The translations under genes and the position numbers were made by a program. A stretch of 64,000 nt of DNA from Pogostemon cablin (lineage: Eukaryota; Streptophyta; Magnoliopsida; Lamiales; Lamiaceae). The notes below the pieces were generated by a model that was given only the letters and a program-made list of their open reading frames with translations, searched no databases and was not told the origin of the DNA. This document shows positions 45,426 to 56,723 of this stretch, piece by piece (within the stretch, counting starts at the first letter, position 1; every line of letters starts with the position of its first letter). The DNA is taken from NCBI GenBank assembly GCA_023678885.1, contig CM042982.1:10850001-10914000 (forward strand). The letters are read 5' to 3'.

Positions 45426-46431
45426 GCATCCAACATATTTCTGCAACGAACCAAGTACAAGAATCTACAAGTGCTCTTCTACATCTAATACCACCAAGAA
45501 TTGGGTAGGGCCCTTTGATCCATGAGAGCACATTAAACAAAAACGAGCAGGGGAATACCTACTGTGATTGAGATCACAATTCGACCCCTCGAGGTACTCC
45601 TTCCATATGAAATCCAAAGATTAAAACATGGAGATAACTGGAAATAGGAATATCCTTGACGAACAGTGAAGAAATTATAGAGTAAACAAACAGCAGTGAT
45701 GGGTATTCCTCTGCCCTAGCCGCGAAGAGCTCAGGGAGGAAATCAGGCCCGGAAAACACCAAAGCCGAAAAGGGGAAAAATCATCCACAAGATTTGGCGG
45801 CGGAGTAACCATCGCTTCTGGAGAATCTAGCAGTGGAGATGGGATGAAGGATTCACTTGCGGAGGCAGACGGACTAATTAGGGTAGATAGGGAGCAACAG
45901 CGGCAACACTTGGCAGTGAAAGTGAGAACCCATGGACAGGGGAAAAAAAGAATCCAGCGACGGCGCAACATCAACGACACAAATGCGGTGGCGATGGAAT
46001 TCAGGCTGCTCTAGACAGCAAGCGATGGCTCGAGGGGCTCGGATTTTGTGCAAGCCCTAGGAGGCTCCGATTGGGGGCCAGCGAGATTTGCGTTGGAGAC
46101 GGAGGTTCAATAGCCAGCGACGATACTTTGCTTGTACGGAATCCGCTCCCTCCACTGGATCGACTTTCTCAATCGTCAATTCGGCGACCGGAGACGACTT
46201 CCTCATGGTTGTAGCAGCGGAATCATCTTAACAGCCACAAAATATCTATACTCACAACGCCCTTCGTTGGATCGGTTTACTCAAATCGACGAGATTGAGA
46301 CTGATTGGCTCTCTTAGCAAATATTTATTTTGTTGGAGGGTAATATTGTCTATTTATTACTAATTTGTGTACCTGATATTATTTTTTCTTTTCAATTGTA
46401 TTTAAGTGTAAATAAGCTCTAAATTGTAGGG
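45426..46431. other. GC-richer stretch of unknown origin
   Basis: Open frames occur on both strands (for example 45675-45980 minus, 46132-46317 plus) with Ser/Pro/Arg-rich text and no domain I recognise. The raised GC content suggests captured genic DNA, possibly linked with the CSP41A-like piece, but I cannot name a source. Confidence 0.35.
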
Positions 46432-46680
46432 TAAACAGAGTTTTTTGTCTATTAATTTTCTCTGTTTTTGAAATCAGTCCATAGCTTTTCCACATTTTGA
46501 TTTTTGTCTATTATCTTTCCAAAGTTCAATATTTTGGTCTTTTGACCACCTATAGCAAGTCATCAAAAGGTCATCAGAATTTCAGTTTTAAAATCAGTTC
46601 ACTAACTTTACAAAATTCAACTTTTTAGTCCTTCAACAAGTTATTGAAGATTTCAATCCCTAATTAACTTATATCATATT
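46432..46680. repeat. single terminus of a MULE-like TIR
   Basis: GGGTAAACAGAGTTTTTTGTC and the following 'GAAATCAGTCCATAGCTTT' and 'TTTGACCACCTATAGCAAGTCAT' parallel the arm of the element at 58176. No partner arm was found. Confidence 0.4.
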
Positions 46681-47202
46681 TTTATTTTGCTAAATTTTTA
46701 ATACTTTTTATTTTTTAAAAAGTCATAGTCTATTACGACCATATCAGACCCAACGTGCTTTCGTACATTAATTAAATAATATTAATCTCGTAATTATCTA
46801 ACTTAAAACAGTAACGATACCTTCTTTGACAGTCAATCCACTGGGTATTCAGGAGGTTTTACAGCCGCTCCTCACAGCCAACCACGCGCCTCGCAGTGTG
46901 ATGGTTTAATCCCTTTCTTTCAGCGGACCTCAGCACAACCCCTGATTTATTTTCTACACCGGGTGTACAGGATCTTGCTACAGTTTCTCGTCGGAAAGTA
47001 TAGAGATTAAAGTTGTAGAAAAATGGAAGGTTACATGGGGGCAGTAGCCCAAGATTATTTATTTATGGAAGAGGAGAAGACTCCTCTAGCTACCTATTGT
47101 AGCTGAAATAGAAACACTCATACAAGAAGAAAACTAACACAAGATTTATTTAGAGAGAAAACAGAGAGGAATGGTCGATGCCTTCTGATTCCTCATACTC
47201 TC

Positions 47203-47278
47203 TATTTATAGAGGCTTGTGGACTTGAAATCCGGATTCTAAAGCCTCTTAACTTCTCATGACGTCACTACTTACGTCA
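47203..47278 (-). promoter_or_regulatory. pararetroviral-type promoter relic (as-1-like plus TATA)
   Basis: On the minus strand two TGACG-type sites lie close together (TGACGTAA, 47278-47271; TGACGTCA, 47266-47259). About 50 bp further on is a TATA box CCTCTATAAATAGAG (47214-47200). Paired TGACG motifs upstream of a strong TATA are the hallmark of caulimovirid full-length-transcript promoters. Whether it still drives transcription is unknown; the direction points towards lower coordinates. Confidence 0.6.
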
Positions 47279-47721
47279 CATATCTTGGCTACATTCAGTA
47301 ACTGGCTACAGTGGATGCTTTTTTTATTAGCTGGTCAGGTCCATTTCTTTTGGACTCTGGTTGCAGGATCATATGTCTTTGTTTCCTTTCGTGGTCACCT
47401 GACCTTTGTTTTTTTTGGAGAGTCATTTCTCCCCAATGGTATCCGAAGGGTCCTCCGGCTCTTGGTTGCTTCAAAGAGGTTTTATTCTCTTCTTTCCACA
47501 TGTTCTCTCCTTCGCTAGAGAGGGTCCAACAATCCTTCTTCTTCCTATGCCTAATCTTACTCCTTTCCCAAACTCTGGTTTTATTTGGGTAGAGTAGCTT
47601 GAGCATATTTTTTTCTGTCCATTGCCCAAAGTGGGCCATGTTGAAATATTTTCGATGAGTTTTTTTACTCATCGATAACATATTCTCCCAAAGAAGCTCT
47701 CACTTGTCTTTGAAAGTATCC

Positions 47722-48000
47722 TCAGCAAACTATGTTTTTCTTCCTGTTAAGGTATTCAACAGGAAGGACCCGTTTATTGTTTTGTGTTAGAATTTGAACG
47801 AGAACTTTACCTGATCCATGACATGAATGCAGACGTACAAAAGCTCTTGCTCTTCGTGTATAGATTTGATCATCTGAATATGTAAAAATCAAGAATGGTT
47901 CCTTCCACGAAGACCTGTTTGATGCTCCTACATCTGGTCTTCTTAGTTTGATAAAATGAAAGGCTTCGTGGCATCCTTTCCCGACTGGTTCTGGAGCCAC
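47722..48000 (-). pseudogene. caulimovirid last-ORF (transactivator-like) fragment
   Basis: A 92-codon open frame between pol and the promoter, in the position of the inclusion-body/transactivator protein. A pattern of basic and aromatic residues (KEPFLIFTYSDD; RARAFVRLHS) fits but is not diagnostic. It continues upstream beyond the inserted repeat 48073-49432. Assignment is mainly positional. Confidence 0.4.
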
Positions 48001-48072
48001 ACTAGTGAATTAAAGCTCCAATACATCTCCTCTAGACAAAGTCATATTGTTTTCCCATGCCTTCTGATAGGC

Positions 48073-49432
48073 TGTCGTCAGCCCACCAAAAATAAGAATT
48101 TATAATTTTTCCGACTTAATCTTATTAAATTTGTAAGTGTGAGTACGGGTCGAACCCAAGAGAGTGAATTGAAATTAATATTAAACTAGAGTATTCGATT
48201 GGGACAAAATAAAATAAAAAATGGGGGATTTAGTTGAGTAAATTAAATTAAAATATGCAAATAATAAAATGACAAGTTTTATAGCATTCAACGATTCAAG
48301 AATCCAAAATATTAAAATTTGAAGTTTGAATAAATGTGAAAAAAGCCTGACCACCCAAGGAATTGATCCCCTCCCGATATACTAGAGCAAATTATTCTTT
48401 AGAAAGTAAAATCAATATGAAATAACTTCAAACCCTTAAGTTGACGGTACGACCTACCAACTCGAAAATTTTCTTACGTTAAATAATTTAGGGTACGACC
48501 GCTAAATTATCCTACTCACTTAGCGACCTAAAGAGGTTCGAACTAGACAAGGCATTATACACGAGAAATTAGGATTACAAGGCTATGAAAACGGGGGTAG
48601 CGAATCATATAACCAAGACCCTATGAATTCTAGAGGTACTCCCTCACTTTGTCTCTCGATTCAAAATTATGACAATTACGGATCATAAAAATGTAAATTG
48701 ACAATGGATTATGCAAAATAAAAAATAGATGGTCAATATATCTTAACAATCACACAACCCTAATTCATATCAAAGCCATTCATAGGATAAAATTATCAAC
48801 ATATTAATTAAAATCTATCTACAAAACAATTGTTAAAGTTTACGGAAGGTTCACAAATTCCTCGAATCAGAAAGAGTACTAGCCCATGAAATTCATACAG
48901 AAAAGTAAATTAGAATAGAGCAAACCAATTGTTGACTGATTGTTTTTCAACTTGAGGCTGCAACTTTTCTCCTCTTCTCAAATCTGCTTCCCACGATCTG
49001 TCGTATCTTCCAGGCCTGCAATCTGCCTCATTTTATTCTTATTTTTCACGCTATATTCTCTCTCCAGAGAAATTCTCTCCAATTTTTGCGTAATTCCAGA
49101 TTCCCTTAATTTAATTCTTTATTTAACTTTCTTTTTTTCCTTTTTCCATATATGCAGCCTATCTTGTGAATCTAGCAGATTTGGAGGAGATTTGACCACT
49201 CAAACATGTGGAAGATATGCTAGCCGATTTGTTTCCTTATTTGCTCTAAATTTCCGCTTGACTCCACTAGCATAAATGTTTTTCTTCCACTTAACAGTCT
49301 GTTTCCACACCAATTTGTATCATTAAATCATTTATCTCTCAAAGACAAGATAAGTTGATATTAGCACACAAAGAACATATAATCAAATAGACGAATTTTC
49401 ACCAATTAATCATGCTAAAATACGACTTATCA
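48073..49432 (-). mobile_element. probable solo LTR or LARD-like insertion in the pararetrovirus
   Basis: Minus-strand start TGATAAGTCGTATTTTAGCA (from 49432). Near the other end is a GGGTTCGACCCGTACTC-type block (about 48160-48140), a motif seen repeatedly in long terminal repeats of large plant retrotransposons. No coding frame of note. The border on the low side (TGTCGTCAGCC, 48073) and any target duplication are unclear. It separates the two halves of the transactivator-like region. Confidence 0.45.
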
Positions 49433-49773
49433 CCATCACAACTGCTTTTCCTAGCCAGTCTGGCAATTTTGAAAGTTCCAGGAAGCTTGGTGCAACGTAT
49501 ATATTGAGGCTAACGACGCCCCAAAATCATACCACTACTTTATATTATTCGGACTTGAGCCTTCTCTCATCCAAATTCGGGGTATTCCTCTAATATATCT
49601 ATCCGGCATTTCTCCGGACGGATTCCTTGTCTTGTATTTAATTTTTCCCAGCTAGCTTAGTATCCCAGCCAATGAGAAAAATCAGATATGTTAATACCAG
49701 TCTTAGCGGTGCCCATCATAGGCCTAAGACTGATCTCTTCCTCTTTAACCCCAGAGGTGCTGGATTGACTCGA

Positions 49774-50148
49774 CTACTCTAGATGTGACTCTAGAGCCTC
49801 AATTTTTCCTTGGACCAGTTCTTTATTTGAAAGTTCCAATCTAGGACTCGTACTAAGGGTACTTAAATAACTTGCTCCGGATTTAGAGCCCCATTCTCTG
49901 ATAATCTCCTTTTGTTGATTGCTATCAATAGCCCGGAGGAGTGGCTCTCGTATTTTCTCAAATAGACCCGCATTGTTGCGGATACAGTCTCGTATGCGAT
50001 TGGACACTTTGGTTAAATCAATCTCTTGTAATTTTTCAGCAAGCCGAGCATTGAGCACCAGATTCTCGAATTTTCTTTTAAACAACTCAAGGTTGTCCAT
50101 CAGATGCCTTGAAGGGACTAGGATGGAGTCTATCTCACCTCCTTCCAT
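49774..50148 (-). pseudogene. caulimovirid ORF downstream of pol
   Basis: A 124-codon open frame starting just downstream of the pol stop (the frames overlap by a few bases). It is rich in Leu, Lys and Glu with heptad-like spacing, so a coiled coil is plausible. It lies where the start of the transactivator-type ORF is expected. No specific motif identified. Confidence 0.45.
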
Positions 50149-51480
50149 CTCTTGTCAGGAAATCTGCCAAAACATTATTAACAGATTTAACAATGACAAT
50201 ATTAAAATCATAATATTGACATTCAGCTTGCCATCTTAAAAATCTAGCCTTTTCTGGTTTTGATTCAATTTTATTTTTTAGAAAGACCTTGACACTCGTA
50301 TTATCGATTTTAAGAATGAATTTCTTCACAAGAAGAATTAGCTGCCATTTTTTGAATGCTTTCCAAACTGCAATGAATTCCTTCTCATTGATGTGCTATC
50401 TCTTTGCCTCATTCTCCGCAAAGTTCACTACAGTATCTGCATGGCACTTCTCCTTCTGGTGTGGACTTGATAAGAACTGCTGCCCACTAATGGTCACTAG
50501 CATCTGTATATAGCACCAGGTCGTCCTCGTTTCGAAATGGCTAACTTTGGCAGCTTTTTGCAAATCTCCTTTAATTGTTTAACCATCTCTCGGTGTGATT
50601 TCTCCCATTTGAACTTAGCATCTTTTTTCAACAGAGGATTGAACACCTTCCTGTGTTGTGCTGATTGTTTATGAACATTCCAGCAAAGTTGACAACTCCT
50701 AGGAAGCTTTGGAGTTGCTTCTTGTCCTTGAGATCTTTAGGAAATCCATAAACTTTTTCTACAATGTGTGGTTATAGAATAATTCTGGACTCATCAATCT
50801 CTACTTTAAGAAACTCGATCTGTCTTGTTGCAATTACTGCCTTCTTTTTAGAAAACACCAATCCTCCTTTGTGACATACTTTTGAAAATACTTCCAAATG
50901 TGTCAAATCCTCCTTCATGTTCTTTGAGGCTATGAGGATGTCATCCACATAAACAAACATGAATGAGAAATAATCTTTGAAAAGATTATCCATCTTTCTT
51001 TGATAAATCTGGGGTGCGTTTGCCAAGCCCATAGGCATGACATTCTAGATATAATGACCTTATTGTGTGGAGAAGACTGTAAACTTCTTGCTTCCTTCTT
51101 CCATCATAATCTGGTAAAACCCAAATTTGCAATCGAAATTTTAGAATACCTTGGCATTCTTGATACAGTTGACCAACTGTTTCCTACTTGGTATGTAGTA
51201 TCCATCGAATTCCAAGATGTTGTTGACCCCTTTGTAGTTGATAACAAGTCTCGGCTTCCCTCATTTGAATTTTCCATGATTTCGAACTAGAAATCTTGGA
51301 CTGTTGTATGGAGATACTCTTGGTGATATCAACTTAAGGTCCAGATGTTCCTTAAGTATTTGTTGTATATCCTTTCAATCCTCTTGGTTTATCAGGATAG
51401 GCTTGTATCTTACGAACTTATGCTCCTTTCCTTCTTTCACTTTGAGTGAGGCTTTGAGCTCGTTTTTATCCCACTAGGCT
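50135..51480 (-). pseudogene. caulimovirid polymerase: RT and RNase H (broken)
   Basis: RT fingers and palm run from about 51480 to 50772 in several frames, with the FVYVDDILIASKN active-site box at about 50950-50910 intact at residue level. A degenerate thumb follows, then RNase H (about 50450-50135), which retains the NNVLADFLTR-type tail typical of caulimovirids and gypsy-like elements. The combination of YVDD palm, adjoining RNase H and no integrase indicates a pararetrovirus rather than an LTR element. Stops occur near 51145, 50760 and 50520. Confidence 0.75.
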
Positions 51481-51800
51481 AGAGGATCCTCATTGAAGTT
51501 CCTCTGTATCTTCTTTTTTAAGTTCTCCAAAGATGTTTGTTCTTCGATTATGACGTCTTTCTGTAAGTTTTCTCCCAAGCTTGCTTTGAGAAGGTGAATT
51601 GTTTTCTATTTTAGTTTCTCCATCTTCCATCCTCCTCCAGTCTCGGTTCTCATCTGAAGAACTGCTTCGCCATAATTCCTTCGATCGTTCATCTTTGGAT
51701 GACTCAGTTTTCCTTCAATATCACCACGCTTGATGCGAAATTGGATCGGCATTTATCTTTAAAAAATGCATTACGCAGTCTTGGGGCAATGATCTTTATC

Positions 51801-52211
51801 ACATAGAGTTCCTTTATAATATTCTAATAATTTTTGGAGCAAGTTTTTTATTTTTTAAACATTTTGTGATTGTGTGTCATTGTGCTTGGGGGTAGGGTGG
51901 GGGAGCGTCTTGGAGGTTTATTGTGATGAATAAGCACAGTTGCACTATCTCATATCCATCTTCATAATTACTTATTGTTGCATCAAGGTAAATTGAAGTT
52001 AATAAATGGTAATGGAGATAATTATTCACAATGTGCTTACTTACTATTCCATCCACGCTGCAAATGACTGTTATGGAGGGTTTTATTTTCTTTTTTGCAT
52101 TTCTCTGCAAATTTTCCAGTTGATACCTTATCAATCAGAAATCACTGTTTGCTAATGCTTTCAAAATCTTTTGCGCTGTTTACGAACTCTTCTATTTTTA
52201 CACGTTAACAG
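51801..52211. other. intron-like sequence before first visible IVD exon
   Basis: Ends in a splice acceptor (TTTTTACACGTTAACAG at 52211). I searched both strands by eye for the missing first exon (transit peptide and the LLFDDTQ-like segment) and did not find it here. Confidence 0.4.
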
Positions 52212-55200
52212 TTTAAAGAAAGTGTAGCTCAATTTGCAGAAGATAACATTGCACCTCATGCCTCAGAAATAGACAGATCAAATTATTTCCCAAAGGTTAT
52301 AGGCTGCACTTGTTTTTCTTAAACGTTATATGCAGCGCTAGCCAATTAAGCATTGACTCTGTCACCTTTACCTTTTTAGGATGTTAATCTGTGGAAATTG
52401 ATGGGAGATTTTAATCTCCATGGGATCACTTCCCCAGGTATAACCTATCACATACTATTTTCTTTAGATTTACTTTCTGTTGCTCACTTTGGAAGTAAGT
52501 TTGTAGTTCACTTAAAAAAGTTTGATGAAGAATTTCATGTTGGGTTAAAGTTCATACTCATATTTTGTCGATTTGTTCCACTTCGTTAGACTAAATATTA
52601 AGTTAGAAGCAGCCTGATGGTTATGGCTAGAAAATCAAACTTGTGTGATAGGGGAACCAAACTTTCTGTTGATAAGGACAGATTATTGCCCTTGTTACTT
52701 TTTCTTTGAGGGCATATGGAGGCTAGAATTTATTAAGCTTGTTTAAGTGTGGTTAGACCATTGACTCACACTCATTATACTTTTTCTTTGTTATCTTAGT
52801 TCACTTTTCATGATCTTCTTATGTAGAAATTACTCACTTGAGGCACATCCTGCATTTAACTCAATCATTCCAAAGGCAGGGTTGGTGGAGGCCCTCAATG
52901 GTGGGGTACACTGTTTACATAGAGACTATGACAGTTGCAGAATAAGGAAAGCTTGGATTTGAGCTACTACATTTAAGGTCCTGCCCTAATATATTGCAAA
53001 TGAGACTTGAGAGCTTAAGCTAAAATCTAGGCTTCGGTCAGTCTGCAATCAAGATTGATTACAAATGCACATGCAACAGATTTATTTATAAAAAACATCT
53101 AAAAATTCTGAATATTTTTTTCTTTGCATTGTCTTTGATAGCAACTTTGAAACATCACCCTCCTCTCTCTACTCAGTTTTTGTACATTCAAAATTTGTCA
53201 TCCTTTATAAGTTCAGAATTAGATCCTCTTAGGAGGCCCAAGGATGTCAGATGTATTTATAATATACTTGGTTTTTTAGATTTAATTGATCTGCTGAGGT
53301 TCTGTATCTTAGTTTCTGCAAATTATTGGAGATGGAAATAGGATTTGATATCTTAGGTTGCAATGAAATGATGCAGTCTCTATCTGGTGTACATAATTCT
53401 TAATCTCATTACCTCCTTCATGTTTTGCTAAGTTATTTCATGCGTCTTTGACTATCTAACAAGGCCAATTTTGATTAGAAGTTTAATGAGTAAAGAGAAT
53501 TGTTGTATCTAATTTCTATTTCTTCCCTGTAATTTTGTTTATTTAATTTTCATTTGTTGCTAGCTTGCTATAAAAAGAGCTCCTTTTGGATTGGGTTGCC
53601 ACCAACTATAATATTCTACATTTTGTGCTTATCTGTCTTTTAATATCTACATTGAAATATTCTTCTGTTTCTGGATGTTCAAACTTGTAATGTATCTTGA
53701 CAAAACAACATCCTGTTTAACTTGACAGAGGAATATGGAGGCCTTGGCCTTGGCTATTTATACCATTGTATATCTATGGAAGAAATTAGCAGGGCTTCAG
53801 GGTCAGTTGGTCTTTCATACGGAGCTCATTCTAACCTATGCATCAATCAATTAGTAATTACTTTACCTCAAGCTCAAGTATGACTTACCTGTTGACCAAT
53901 TATATACCTCTTAAGCTTGTAATTTTTTTTTTTTGATTTTAAGGTGCAGAACGGAACAACTGCTCAGAAGGAAAAGTATTTGCCAAAGGTTTTACCTACA
54001 TCTTACTGGAACTCTTGTTTAGTAACATTTTTCTTGAGTATCACATTGAAACATTATTTATTAAATGGAGGATAACAGCAGGAATTATGAACTTGATTCT
54101 TTTTTTAACTTATTAAACGGTGTAATAATTGATTTCTTTTTTTAAGAATGATAACTAGCTACTTGTTAAAATGTAATGCATATGAGTTTAGACCATGGTG
54201 TGATGGTAGATAGTTCAGAGGATTAATTTGGTGAAGTTAATTTCTAGTAGTGCTGCTTGTTTTCTTATTGCATTTTCTTGATCCATCCCCATTTCCATGA
54301 TAATACATATCCTGTCTTGTAAGGCATATATGTATTGTGTAGAATGTAGCTAACTTCTGTTTGTAACGTTGTTCTGATGAAGCTAATAAGTGGGTAGCAT
54401 GTAGGAGCTCTTGCAATGAGTGAACCTAATGGTAATTCATTTGAACTTATCTGTTTCTTGACATTATGTGGTCTGTGCATTTTGACTTGCTTAATTGACT
54501 TTGAACTACTTAGCTGGATCGGATGTCATTAGCATGAAATGCAGAGCTGATCGTGCTAGTGGTGGCTACATTCTCAATGGGAACAAGATGTGGTGCACTA
54601 ACGGTCTTGTTGCCCAGACACTTGTAAGCCAAATCACAATCCTCATTTGTGATTTAATTTAGAACAGCTGTCTGAAAGAACCCCACCACGTTTAAATTTT
54701 TCACTATAAAAGTAGGGAGAGATCAAGCATAATGTGGTTCTTGTTTAGAATATGTGCTATATCACCTGTTAAAACTAGTTCAATGGCTTTAACTTCTCTT
54801 TGTAGGGAATCCTAGTCAAATAAACCAGTGATTTTTATTTATTTTTTATTTTTATTGTAGCAATTCTTGAAATGCACTCTTCTATTGATACTTACATTTA
54901 TGATTTACCACTGCAAATATTCGTCCACTCAGTAGACATTATAACCTTCAATATCTATAAATTCTCATTATTTAGATTTAATCAGGTTGTCTATGCAAAA
55001 ACAGATATGGCAGCTCACTCAAAAGGAATTACAACTTTTATCATAGAGAAGGATATGCCCGGGTATGCTCGTTTATATGTTTATGAAAATGTCGTGTGAT
55101 GAATGTCAAAAAGTCAGTGGAGCCATATGGAAATTGAAACCAAGTGCTTTTTTTTTTAAACTGTTTTTAAAGAATTAATTAACACGTTTTGTTCTCTGTA

Positions 55201-56181
55201 TACAAAGAATGGTCATTATGCGGTACATGTAGAAATGTCGATATACATATAGCAACCTTTGACTAAACGTGTCTTTTTCTCAATGCTCTTGCAGATTTAG
55301 CACGGCCCAAAAACTAGACAAATTTGGGATGCGTGGAAGTGATACGTAAGCATGATAGATCCTGCTTTGGAATTGAGTTGTTCTTTTATTAGGAAGGAAT
55401 GCTGATTATGAATGTATCAAAACAATTGCAGATGCGAGCTCGTGTTTGAAAATTGCTTTGTTCCTGGAGAAAACATTCTTGGTCAGGAAGGGAAAGGTAT
55501 TTGAGTTTTTGTCACTTGGGTAATAAACTAATATTTTACACCACCAAACTCTCCATGCTGTGCCATGTTTATGTTACAGACTCAGAAGATAAAATTGGCT
55601 AGCCCTTTCATCTAAATGAAATTGATGAATAAAAATTTCATCTTAATGCAACGACAAGAAAAGAAATTTCCACATTAATGGTTAAGAGATTTTCAATCAA
55701 ATTACATTTGCATTCTAATTCTTCTGTTCTTCCTTCGAGCTGTATAAGAAGCAAACATATAAATGAGGCTAAAGGACATTATTGGTGACATAAATTGATT
55801 TTATTCGTTTCATCTTTCCATTGATGGCATATTATGTTCAGGTATTAAGTTATTAGCCATGCAGGCTTTTTTTTATTAAGCAACAAAAAAATTTCTCATA
55901 TTCTGGAACAGTAATTGACTAATTGCTGCTTTACAGCTTTATTGAAAAAAGAAAATTGTTTTGGATATCTTTTGCTAATAATTCATCTCTCTATAGCTTG
56001 ATATCCATTTGTAGTAGAGGGGAAGTGGTCTTTGTGAAAATATTTGCTTATGCTCTCGTTATATGTTCAAGAATTTTTCAGGAATAAAAGAAACTTTTAT
56101 TTAGATTCTGAAGGCTTAAAACTTGGAAAGAAACAATAGCAAATGACATGCTTTATTTAAATTTAACTGAGGGCAAACACT

Positions 56182-56330
56182 TCTCACTTGTGTGAGATCG
56201 TCCCACGAAATGAGTTTCGTGAGACGAATAAGAAGTGATACCCTATTAATGAAAAGTACTAGTGGTGCAGTGAACTAATTAAAAAGGTGATAAATTAATT
56301 AAAAAAAGGTAAAACGGTCTCATGTAAGTG
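56182..56330. mobile_element. GTGTGAGACC-family MITE in an IVD intron
   Basis: Left CACTTGTGTGAGATCGTCCC followed by a small hairpin (CACGAAATGAGTTTCGTG), right AAACGGTCTCATGTAAGTG. The flanking sequence GGGCAAACACTT / AAGTGTTGCCC extends the inverted repeat. The shortest and youngest-looking member of the family in the window. Confidence 0.7.
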
Positions 56331-56677
56331 TTGCCCTTAAGTGAGGGCATCTGTGTCTGTCGAAAATGGAGTAGAAGTATGGTGCATACAGCTAACACCA
56401 CATAGTGGAATTAAGACTTTGTTGTGTTTGCTCAATAATCTTATGATGCAATATGCTCATCAGGAGTTTATGTGATGATGTCGAGGTTGAACCTGGAGAG
56501 GCTCGTTTTGGCAGCTGGACCTCTAGGAATCATGCAAGCATGTCTTGACGTTGTTCTTCCCTACGTTAAACAACGAGAACAATTTGGCAGACCAATAGGA
56601 GAATTTCAATTTATACAGGTTAAGACAATGTAGTAGTAAAGCATAATGTTACATGTTGTTTCATTCAAACCATTGCT

Positions 56678-56723
56678 TAACTTCATATTACTAAGTGCAG
56701 TAACTTCATATTACTAAGTGCAG
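56678..56723 (+). repeat. 23-bp duplication of a splice acceptor
   Basis: TAACTTCATATTACTAAGTG plus CAG occurs twice in tandem (56678-56700 and 56701-56723), so the IVD exon at 56724 is preceded by two identical acceptor sites. Use of the first would insert 23 nt and shift the frame. Confidence 0.9.

Larger units (their letters stand above)
46830..51800 (-). mobile_element. endogenous pararetrovirus (Caulimoviridae), decayed
   Basis: On the minus strand the order is pol (RT, RNase H; 51480-50140), a coiled-coil-like ORF (50148-49774), a transactivator-like region (about 49770-47720, interrupted), then a plant-pararetrovirus-type promoter (as-1-like plus TATA; 47278-47203) and a leader. This is the end of a caulimovirid genome running into its promoter. 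No LTRs and no integrase are present. Stops and frameshifts are frequent. Movement and coat protein regions were not recognised. The genus (Florendovirus, Petuvirus or other) cannot be fixed. It is an old genomic copy and looks unable to function. Confidence 0.72.

Noticed and set aside
50135..51480. Ty3/gypsy polymerase
   Set aside because: YVDD palm and RNase H could suit gypsy, but no integrase or LTR was found and a pararetroviral-type promoter follows in the same orientation. Not fully excluded.
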